64,000 bases of DNA, taken from positions 1 to 64,000 of the forward strand of contig CAITUV010000047.1 of assembly GCA_903895725.1 (NCBI GenBank). The letters run 5' to 3'. Positions 40,474 through 47,656 of the stretch are shown here, piece by piece. Every line of letters starts with the position of its first letter. Positions within the stretch are counted from its first letter, which is position 1. Source of the DNA: an uncultured Myxococcales bacterium (GTDB taxonomy: Bacteria; Myxococcota_A; UBA9042; CAIXZC01). The notes beneath the pieces are model-generated. The model was given only the letters and a program-made list of their open reading frames with translations, made no database searches and was not told the DNA's origin. Both the position numbers and the translations under genes were made by a program.

Positions 40474-43301
40474 GCGGGCCCCTCCCGGGAAACGGCCATC
40501 GCTCCCTGGGCAAAGTCGGTGAAGAAGCGCGTTCCGGCAAGGCGGATGAGGCGTCGGGCGGTCCGGAGGCAGCCGGCCAGCCCCGGCTCGAGGTCCGGCA
40601 GTCCGAACGGGGCGACCCCGGCCGCGGCCAGGCGACGGTCGAACGAAAGCTCGGTAAACACCGCCTGCAGCCCGGACTGGAGCCACCAGTCGAGACGGGA
40701 CCGGTCCTGGGCGTCCTGGAGCACCTCCACCTGGAATCCGAGCCCCCGGAGGAACCGGGTCAGCGGCACGCCGCACGACTCTGCGGGGGACTCCGGAATC
40801 GAGGCGAAATGCGGAGTCACCCCGATGCCGAGCCGAATCGAGCCGGCCCGCTGGGCCATGGACGCCAGCTCCGCTTCGGCGGATGCCAGCTCAGGCTCCA
40901 CGCGGGACAGAGCCTCGCCCACATCGAGCCCGGCAGCGGAAACGGCCTCTTCCAGGAACGTGCGCACACCGGATGGGCCGAAAGGAGGCGTCACTCGGAC
41001 TGCGGGAATGCGGGCCTTCAGGAGAAGCTCCCGGTAGAGCGGCTCATATTCGACCTGCGGCCAGAGAAGCTGGGCCGAGGCCTCGCTCGAGTAGGCGCCA
41101 AGACCCCAGAGGGTAACATCCGGAATCAGGCGTCGAACGATGGTCACGCCAGTCCGCTCCAGCAGCCCGCACAGCTCGTCCACCGCACGGGTCCGAGGGA
41201 AGCCGACCAGGTGCACCCGACCGACAGCGGCAGCGATGCCGGGGACCGACTCGCCCTCCGAATCGAGGAGCCTCCGCCCCGCCCGGGCCAGCTCGAGGAT
41301 CAGGTCATCCCCCGCCATGGCCGTGGCGAGGACCGGCCCCTTGTGGGTCTTCCGGAACCGGGAGATGGTTCCGCTCCAATCCTCACCCGAGATGACGGGA
41401 GTGCAGGAGACCTCCACCACGACGATGTGGTGTGGATGCGCCTTGTGCACCTGCCTCAAAGCTCCTTCCAGCGCTTCGTTGCTGCCGGAGATGAGCTCGT
41501 GCTCGCGGATGTCGGTCAGATAGTAGAACGCTCCGGAGCGGGATTCCCGGCCGGTTCGGTCCTGGAGCCACGGGAAGCGGACGAAATGGGTCGAGTACTC
41601 CGTGGTCCCCTGCTCGCTGACACCGCAGGCCTGGGTTCCGTGCTGGACCAGGACGACGGGATCGCTCAGATGGACTTCGGCAAGAACCTGGCGTCGACGC
41701 TCCTGGGGGAAGAAGAAGACGCCGGCGACGGAATCCCCGTCCCACTGGTTCCAATGGCGTGCCTGGGCGACGGCCTCGCGCACCCGACGGTCTCGGGTCT
41801 CCTCCCTGGATGCGACGAGGACCGAACCGGGGTCGGTCTCGATCCAACGGCAGAGGTCGGAAAACGTCACCCCCGCCCGGTCCATGCGGGCAACACAGTA
41901 ATCCACTACCTTGCGCCCAAACCGGGGCAGGGGCTCGGAGTGAGACACGGCGATGTCCCGCACGCGGCCATAGGCTTTGTCCGGGGAATCGGAGAGCTGA
42001 AGCTCGACCCTGCCGGCCGAGGGGGAATCGAGCACCACGAACAGGATCCCACGGCGCGCCTGGACCGATTCCACATCGAACAGGAGCCGGGCCATGGGGT
42101 CCCGGTCCAGCACGAGCAGCTTCGCGAAGGCCCCACACACGGCCTTGGATGCGACCACGGAGCGGTCCGCCGGCAGCCGCCGGGGGGAGCGATGGGCAAG
42201 GGCCGAGGGAGCGCCATCAGCCATCGCACCGGCCGGCCGATTGGGGGAAACCCCTGCGGCGACGGAAGAGGCTCCACTTGCAACGGAAGCAGCTTCACCT
42301 GTGACGGAAGAAGCTCCACCTGCGAAGGGAGAAGCTCCACCTGCGAAGGAAGAAGCTCCACCTGCGAAAGAAGAAGGTTCACCCGCGGCGGAAGAGGCTC
42401 CACCTGCCGAAGAAGAGGCCGTGGAGGAGGTGCTCTGGGCCGCCTGTCCCGACGAACCGCCGGAGGCCCCACCCGCCGGGCTCGACGCAAGGCTGGCTCC
42501 GAGCAGACGGAACAGATCTTCCGGGGGCAGGGGATTGAGGGGGGCGGCCTCCCGGCCCGGAGTGGCGAGGATGGCGTCGGCAAGCTGCTCGAACGCCTGG
42601 ACAGTTGGGGAACCGGGGCCTAGCTCGGCAGCCGTCAGGTTGCGACGCTCCGCCAGTTGGATGTCTCGGTCCCTCGGCACGATCCCCACGACCTGTGTGC
42701 CGACCTGGCGGGCCACGGAGCGCACGAGGGCCTCGCCGCCGCGGTCGTCCGAGACGTTCAGGATGAACCCGCCGAGTCGAACGCCGTTCGCACTGTAGGA
42801 TCGGATCGCGTGGATGATGTTGTTGGCCGCATAGAGGGACAGCGGCTCTTCCGACACGACAATGAACGCCAGGTCCGCAAACCCGAGACGCAGGGGAGCG
42901 GCAAAGCCCCCGCAGACGACATCGCCAAGCACGTCGAACAGCACCACGTCGTAGGGGCGGCTCCCCAGCAGGTCGACCTCCTGGAACAGCTCGAACATGC
43001 GGGCAACTCCGCGACCTCCGCAGCCGGCACCGGGCTTGGGTCCCCCGGCCTCGACGCAATCGATTCCGTGTCGTCCCGGAAAGACGAATCGGGACGGGTC
43101 CGGTCGTCGGTCCCCGGCCGCAAGCAGGTCGAGGAGGGTCGGGATTCTCTTGCCGGAAGTCAGGGTCAGCGTGGAGTCGGCCTTGGGGTCACACCCCACG
43201 TGGAGCACCTTCAGGCCCCTGCGGGCCAGGACCACGGAGAGTGCAGCGGAGATGGTGGACTTTCCGCTCCCCCCCTTCCCGTAGATTGCGATCTTGCGCA
43301 A
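40470..43301 (-). CDS. NifH-type Fe protein fused to a nitrogenase component-1-like subunit
   Basis: 943 aa from the TTG at 43301, chosen because it gives the NifH-like start RKIAIYGKGGSGKST behind GGGGGA; an ATG at 43337 would add 12 residues. Residues 1-270 are a complete NifH/BchL-type Fe protein: Walker A GKGGSGKST (8-16), cluster cysteines Cys94 (GPKPGAGCGGRG) and Cys130 (FDVLGDVVCGGF). Residues about 272-385 are an Ala/Ser/Gly-rich linker with seven-residue repeats (GGASSFA). Residues about 385-943 resemble component 1: VQHGTQACGV and VEVSCTPVISGEDW give two cluster cysteines, with YYLTDIREHELISGSNEAL between them. Normally the Fe protein docks and leaves component 1 in each cycle; here it is tethered. 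The reaction is unknown. Confidence 0.88.
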   Translation of the reverse strand: MRKIAIYGKGGSGKSTISAALSVVLARRGLKVLHVGCDPKADSTLTLTSGKRIPTLLDLLAAGDRRPDPSRFVFPGRHGIDCVEAGGPKPGAGCGGRGVARMFELFQEVDLLGSRPYDVVLFDVLGDVVCGGFAAPLRLGFADLAFIVVSEEPLSLYAANNIIHAIRSYSANGVRLGGFILNVSDDRGGEALVRSVARQVGTQVVGIVPRDRDIQLAERRNLTAAELGPGSPTVQAFEQLADAILATPGREAAPLNPLPPEDLFRLLGASLASSPAGGASGGSSGQAAQSTSSTASSSAGGASSAAGEPSSFAGGASSFAGGASPFAGGASSVTGEAASVASGASSVAAGVSPNRPAGAMADGAPSALAHRSPRRLPADRSVVASKAVCGAFAKLLVLDRDPMARLLFDVESVQARRGILFVVLDSPSAGRVELQLSDSPDKAYGRVRDIAVSHSEPLPRFGRKVVDYCVARMDRAGVTFSDLCRWIETDPGSVLVASREETRDRRVREAVAQARHWNQWDGDSVAGVFFFPQERRRQVLAEVHLSDPVVLVQHGTQACGVSEQGTTEYSTHFVRFPWLQDRTGRESRSGAFYYLTDIREHELISGSNEALEGALRQVHKAHPHHIVVVEVSCTPVISGEDWSGTISRFRKTHKGPVLATAMAGDDLILELARAGRRLLDSEGESVPGIAAAVGRVHLVGFPRTRAVDELCGLLERTGVTIVRRLIPDVTLWGLGAYSSEASAQLLWPQVEYEPLYRELLLKARIPAVRVTPPFGPSGVRTFLEEAVSAAGLDVGEALSRVEPELASAEAELASMAQRAGSIRLGIGVTPHFASIPESPAESCGVPLTRFLRGLGFQVEVLQDAQDRSRLDWWLQSGLQAVFTELSFDRRLAAAGVAPFGLPDLEPGLAGCLRTARRLIRLAGTRFFTDFAQGAMAVSREGPA
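42262..42420. repeat. 21-bp coding repeats in the NifH/component-1 linker
   Basis: About seven degenerate copies of a 21-bp unit (plus strand GAAGCTCCACCTGCGAAGGA and variants) encode, on the minus strand, the flexible GGASSFA-type linker. Copy number probably varies among relatives. Confidence 0.8.
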
Positions 43302-43402
43302 CGGTCCCCCTACCCCGCGTCGGCAACGGACTGCCATTCGGGTACCCGCTGCAAGTTAGCAAGTCGGCGCCTTCGGATCAAGGCGCATTCGACGTCTTAC
43401 CA

Positions 43403-43432
43403 TTGCGTCAGAGGATGCCCGGAAGCTATACT
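43403..43432 (+). promoter_or_regulatory. Promoter of the DUF362-polyferredoxin operon
   Basis: TTGCGT (43403-43408), 18 bases and TATACT (43427-43432, five of six matches) precede the ATG at 43493. A GC-rich imperfect inverted repeat (about 43440-43473, CGGCCG arms) lies in the leader and may be a regulatory hairpin or operator. The -35 is the same TTGCGT seen at 28760-28765. Confidence 0.5.
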
Positions 43433-43492
43433 CAATCCATTCGGCCGGGCGGCCGCTCACGGCCGGCTGGCCGCTCTTCCAGGGAGGGGTTG

Positions 43493-44386
43493 ATGGATCG
43501 ACGGCACTTCTTGCGAACCGGTGTCGCCGGGCTTTCGGCCGCGGCGCTATCGTCCATGATTCGGCCCGCAGCAAGGGCAGAGGGGATTGCAGCAGACCTT
43601 GCCGTGGTGCGGGGCAAGAGCGTGTCGGCTGCCGTTACGCGGGCCGTCGAAGCGCTCGGCGGCATCGGGCATTTCATCAAGCAGGGGGAGACCGTCCTCA
43701 TCAAGCCCAACGCGGCCTGGGACCGGACTCCGGAGCTGGGAGCGACCACTCATCCCGAGGTGGTGGCCACTCTGGTCCGCCTCTGCAAGCAGATCGGCGC
43801 CGGGAAGGTGATCGTGGCCGATCGCACGTGCCACGACGCGAAGAAGTCCTTCCAGAGCAGCGGGATCCTCGAAGCTGCGGAGAAGGAAGGGGCCGTGGTG
43901 ATGTTCGAGGACCTGACCTACTCGGCCCGCACGTTCGGGGGAGAGGGGATGAAGGAGTGGTCGCTGCTCGACTTGTACATCAACGCCGACAAGGTCATCA
44001 ACGTGCCCGTGGTAAAGCACCATGGCCTGTCGAAGATGACGTGCGCCATGAAGAACTGGTTCGGGGCCGTCGGTGGCAAGCGGGCCCTGCTTCATGCGGA
44101 CATCCATACCACCGTGGCGGACCTTGCCGCAGCCTGCCGCCCTTCGCTCACCGTGGTCGATGCCACCCGGGTGCTGCTGGACAACGGTCCCACGGGAGGG
44201 AGCCTCGACGACGTGAAGGTCATGGACATGGTCGCTGCCGGGTATGACCAGGTGGCGTGTGATGCGTGGGCCTGCACCCTCATGGACATGAAGTGGACAG
44301 ACCTCGGATACTTGAAGAAGGCGGCTGAACGCAAGATCGGCGAGACCGACCTTGCGAAGCTGAAGGTCGAGAAGCTGGAGCTCTGA
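43493..44386 (+). CDS. Tat-exported DUF362 family protein
   Basis: 297 aa from ATG 43493 with GGGAGGGG upstream. The N-terminus MDRRHFLRTGVAGLSAAAL is a twin-arginine signal, so it is exported folded, often with a cofactor. The rest matches DUF362: VLIKPNAAWDRTPELGATTHPEV, INVPVVKHHGLSKMTCAMKNWFGAVGG-type sequence and a late DNGPTGGSLDDVK. Members often neighbour ferredoxins, and some carry their own Fe-S clusters; here there is no CxxCxxC motif. It is followed by a membrane polyferredoxin 35 bases downstream. The operon diverges from the nitrogenase-like operon, with 191 bases between them. Confidence 0.85.
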   Translation: MDRRHFLRTGVAGLSAAALSSMIRPAARAEGIAADLAVVRGKSVSAAVTRAVEALGGIGHFIKQGETVLIKPNAAWDRTPELGATTHPEVVATLVRLCKQIGAGKVIVADRTCHDAKKSFQSSGILEAAEKEGAVVMFEDLTYSARTFGGEGMKEWSLLDLYINADKVINVPVVKHHGLSKMTCAMKNWFGAVGGKRALLHADIHTTVADLAAACRPSLTVVDATRVLLDNGPTGGSLDDVKVMDMVAAGYDQVACDAWACTLMDMKWTDLGYLKKAAERKIGETDLAKLKVEKLEL

Positions 44387-44421
44387 AACAGGCCGAACCG
44401 AACAGGCAGGCGGGTGGAGAA

Positions 44422-45909
44422 ATGGAGCGGGGGAAGGGTGGTGGCGGCTACGCCGCATGGCGGTCGGCCAGAATCGGGATACAGCTCCTGTTCCTGGCGG
44501 GAGCGCTGGCACTTCTCTACCTGGGGCAATCGCGGTTCCTGGTCGGTCTAAGCCCTCTGCTGGGGCTGCTCCAGGCGCTGGCGGCCGGGTTCGGCCTGGT
44601 GCTGGTGAGCGGAGCCGTGGTCCTGGCCGTCACCCTCGTGGCCGGACGATGGTTCTGCGGCTGGGTCTGTCCTGTGGGCACATTGCAGCAGTGCTTCGGC
44701 TGGCTGGGGGAGCGAGTGGCATCCCGCGGCGAGCGCGCTCGGGAGATTTCGAAGCGCCTCGGGTGGAAGTATCTGGTGCTGGCGGGCACGCTGGTCCCGG
44801 TGGTGTTCGGAGTCTCGTGGGCAGGTTGGCTGGACCCGCTGGCCGTGTTGACACGGGGAGTGGAGGCGCTGGACGGACTGCTCGGGATCGACCGGCGTGA
44901 GGACTGGGTTCCTTCCGGGATGCTCGTCGCTGACGGGTTGCTGCTCCTGCTGCTGGTGGCCGCCAGCGCCCGGTGGACCCGGCTGTGGTGTCGACACATC
45001 TGCCCGCTCGGTGCCGGCCTGGGTGCGGCCGCACTGGCGTCCCGCGTGAGGATCCTTCGGGATCCCGATTCGTGCACCCGCTGCAACGAGTGCCTGAGGG
45101 TATGTCAGCATGGGTGTATCGACGGCAAGCAGTGGTTCTCGGCCGAATGCAACTACTGCCTGAACTGCCTGGTGGCCTGTCCGACCCGTGCTCTGACCCT
45201 TGCCACCGGGGCCCATGGCGGTGCCCTGGTCGATCGCCTGCCCATGCGCTCGAGGCGGTCCTTCCTGGCCTCGGCGCTTGCCGGGGGCGCGCTCGGTGCC
45301 GCCATGGTCCGCAGAACCGTGGAGGTGCGGGGGTTTCCTCCCGATCTGATTCGTCCCCCCGGGGCCGTGCCCGAAGAGCACTTCCTCAGGAGATGTCACC
45401 GCTGCGGAGCGTGCATGCGAGAGTGTCCTTTCGACGTGATCCGCCCGGTGCTGGCGGAAGGGGGGCTTGCGGCCACCTTCACGCCGAAGCTGGATTTCTC
45501 GGTCTCCTACTGCCGGCTCAACTGCGATCGGTGCGGCCAGGCCTGCCCCTCGGGCGCAATCCAACCGTTCAGCCTCGATGTGCGCAAGCCGGACACGAAG
45601 GCTCCTCTCCGCGTGGGGCTCGCGTACATCGATGTGTCCCGCTGCCTGCCCTGGGCGTACGACAAGGGGTGCGTGACGTGCAACGAGTTCTGTCCGACCT
45701 CTCCCAAGGCGGTGAAGCTGGTGCCGGTTCCGGGGTCGGATCTCAATGGACCGAGGGTGGACCCGGTCCAGTGTATCGGGTGCGGGGCATGCGAGTTCGT
45801 GTGCCCGCTTCCGCTTCCAGCGATCATCGTCACGTCGGCCAACGAAAGCCGCCATCCGGACAACCACGTGACGTTGCGGGGAAGCGAGGGAGGTGTGTAT
45901 GGACCGTAG
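44422..45909 (+). CDS. Membrane polyferredoxin, NapH-NapG-like fusion
   Basis: 495 aa; GGTGGAG precedes ATG 44422. The N-terminal half is NapH/MauN-like: four or five membrane spans with CGWVCPVGTLQQC and RHICPLGAG, then ferredoxin motifs CTRCNECLRVCQ and CNYCLNCLVACP. At residues 278-279 a second twin-arginine motif begins (RRSFLASALAGGALGAAMV), as at the start of NapG. The C-terminal half has four more Cys clusters: CHRCGACMRECP, CRLNCDRCGQACP, CVTCNEFCP and CIGCGACEFVCP. NapH and NapG pass electrons from quinol to periplasmic enzymes. Here it may serve the DUF362 protein or another exported redox protein. The next gene overlaps its stop by 11 bases. Confidence 0.87.
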   Translation: MERGKGGGGYAAWRSARIGIQLLFLAGALALLYLGQSRFLVGLSPLLGLLQALAAGFGLVLVSGAVVLAVTLVAGRWFCGWVCPVGTLQQCFGWLGERVASRGERAREISKRLGWKYLVLAGTLVPVVFGVSWAGWLDPLAVLTRGVEALDGLLGIDRREDWVPSGMLVADGLLLLLLVAASARWTRLWCRHICPLGAGLGAAALASRVRILRDPDSCTRCNECLRVCQHGCIDGKQWFSAECNYCLNCLVACPTRALTLATGAHGGALVDRLPMRSRRSFLASALAGGALGAAMVRRTVEVRGFPPDLIRPPGAVPEEHFLRRCHRCGACMRECPFDVIRPVLAEGGLAATFTPKLDFSVSYCRLNCDRCGQACPSGAIQPFSLDVRKPDTKAPLRVGLAYIDVSRCLPWAYDKGCVTCNEFCPTSPKAVKLVPVPGSDLNGPRVDPVQCIGCGACEFVCPLPLPAIIVTSANESRHPDNHVTLRGSEGGVYGP

Positions 45910-47644
45910 CAAGTGCGCGACCGTGCTGTGTGCGTGCCTGGTGTGGCTCGTTGCCTCCTGCGGAGGGACCGGGACTTCGACGTCGGATGTTCCGGACGCG
46001 CTTCCGGCTCCGGATGAAAGCGGGCTTGCCGACGCCTCCCCGGATGCCGACGCGCCCGTACCGGGTGACATCAAGGGAACCGACAAGGCCGGTCCAATCG
46101 ACATCGAGGTCTTTGAGATACCTGGTCCGACCGATGTTGACGGGGCCGACAACCCCGCCCCCGCCGACCTCGAGGTCGGCGACGTGCCCGCCCTTGCCGA
46201 CGTCGAGGTCACCGACACACCCGCTCCGGCCGACGTCGAGGTCACCGACACACCCGCTCCGGCCGACGTCGAGGTCGCCGACACACCCACTCCGGCCGAC
46301 GTCAACGAGTCCGACACCTCTGCTCCGCCGCCTCCTCTGTTCGACCACAAGATGATTCGGGACGCGTCCACGGCGGCTTGCTCGTTTACGGACAAGCACT
46401 CGGTGTTCAAGGATGGCGTCCTCCTGGATGCCTGGAAGGTCACCTACTATTCCTGGGAGTCCATAGACGGGGAGCTGCACCCCATCCAGATCCGGGGGTT
46501 TGCGGCCCGACCGGCCCTGGGCGGAGGCAACCTGCCGGGCATCATCCACGCGCACGGCCTGGGTGGCTATGCGGATGAGGACGCTGCGACGGGTCCCGCT
46601 GCGCTGCTCGGGACCTTCGTGCTGGCCTATACGGGCCCCGGTGGCGGCACGGAGCCCTCGAACACGAGCGAGGGGATGGCGGCCTCGGCCGAGAACGGCT
46701 ACAAGATGTTCGACACCATCGAGGATCTGCGGGGCAGCTGGTTCTGGGGGCATGCGGTCGCCGCGATGCGCGGGCTGACCTGCCTCGAGAACCATCCGGA
46801 CGTCGATGAGACGCGCCTCGGGATCACCGGCTTCTCGGCCGGCGGAGTCATCTCGCACATCGTGGCCGGCGTGGACGACCGGACCAAGGCTGCGGTCCCG
46901 CTGTCGGGCGTGCTGGCCTGGGATGTAGCGGTCCAGTCCCCCGATGCCTGGCAGCATGCGCTGCTCAAACAGGCCGGGCTCACATCGCAAAGCCCCGAGT
47001 GGACCGCGCTGATGGACCTGGTCAACCCGCAGCTCATCCTTGCCGGAACGCAGGCCAAGGTGTTCGAAGTGAACGGCTCTTGCGACGAGTTCTTCCCGCT
47101 GACCGCGCACCTGGCGACCTACAATGCGCTCCCCGCAGACAACCGGCGTCTGTCGCTCGTGGCCAACTTCGACCACGGCTGCTACAAGCTGACGGGAGGG
47201 GAAGGCGCTTCCACCATCGAGGAGCGGGCGGACCTGCGGGCCAAAGGGGCGCAGCGGGCCTGGTTCCACCATGTGTTCGGCACGGATTCGGATTACACGT
47301 ACATCCCTCAGCCTCCGGCCGTGTCGATCACGCCCCTGGGTGCGTTCACCCTCGTGGGGGCCGTGGTCGATGCGGGGGGCTCGAAGCTCTCCATCGAGGA
47401 AGTGAAGGTGTGGGCCAGCAACGACCAGGCCTTCCTGTTTGCCGGAATGGCGCTCAAGAACCAGGGAGGGACTCTGTATTCGGAGGTGGTGCCGGTCGTC
47501 CTCGACGGGAACAGCGTCTACTACGTGGACGTGCAGTACAAGACGGCCGACTTCCTGTTCCCCGAGCGTTTCTCGGTGAGCTCGCCTCCCGTGATTCCGC
47601 CCGGGCAGATCCCGCACATCCGGGATATCAACTCATGCCTGTAG
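45899..47644 (+). CDS. Alpha/beta-hydrolase-type lipoprotein
   Basis: 581 aa from ATG 45899 (GGAGG five bases upstream), overlapping the polyferredoxin gene by 11 bases. The lipobox is LVASCGGT. Residues 25-145 are an acidic, Pro/Asp/Val-rich spacer with three perfect or near-perfect copies of an 11-residue unit (DVEVTDTPAPA). The catalytic part has GIIHAHGLGGYADEDAA, the nucleophile motif GITGFSAGGV (Ser313), and a late FDHGCYKLTGG holding a likely catalytic His. It resembles acetyl-xylan-esterase or S9-like peptidase hydrolases; the substrate is unknown. A C-terminal beta domain like the PhoPQ-regulated (PqaA) type follows. It is translationally coupled to the polyferredoxin, though a functional link is not evident. 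Confidence 0.78.
   Translation: MDRSKCATVLCACLVWLVASCGGTGTSTSDVPDALPAPDESGLADASPDADAPVPGDIKGTDKAGPIDIEVFEIPGPTDVDGADNPAPADLEVGDVPALADVEVTDTPAPADVEVTDTPAPADVEVADTPTPADVNESDTSAPPPPLFDHKMIRDASTAACSFTDKHSVFKDGVLLDAWKVTYYSWESIDGELHPIQIRGFAARPALGGGNLPGIIHAHGLGGYADEDAATGPAALLGTFVLAYTGPGGGTEPSNTSEGMAASAENGYKMFDTIEDLRGSWFWGHAVAAMRGLTCLENHPDVDETRLGITGFSAGGVISHIVAGVDDRTKAAVPLSGVLAWDVAVQSPDAWQHALLKQAGLTSQSPEWTALMDLVNPQLILAGTQAKVFEVNGSCDEFFPLTAHLATYNALPADNRRLSLVANFDHGCYKLTGGEGASTIEERADLRAKGAQRAWFHHVFGTDSDYTYIPQPPAVSITPLGAFTLVGAVVDAGGSKLSIEEVKVWASNDQAFLFAGMALKNQGGTLYSEVVPVVLDGNSVYYVDVQYKTADFLFPERFSVSSPPVIPPGQIPHIRDINSCL
46199..46297 (+). repeat. Three tandem 33-bp coding repeats
   Basis: The unit GACGTCGAGGTCACCGACAC plus 13 more bases is repeated three times; the first two are identical, the third has two changes. 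It encodes the DVEVTDTPAPA spacer of the hydrolase lipoprotein. Confidence 0.92.
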
Positions 47645-47656
47645 CCGCTTGCCGCG

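Noticed and set aside
39169..43301. A nitrogen-fixation or chlorophyll-biosynthesis cluster
   Set aside because: No nifB, nifE/N, molybdenum, or bch genes are in the window, and the component-1 cysteine set differs; only the superfamily can be claimed.
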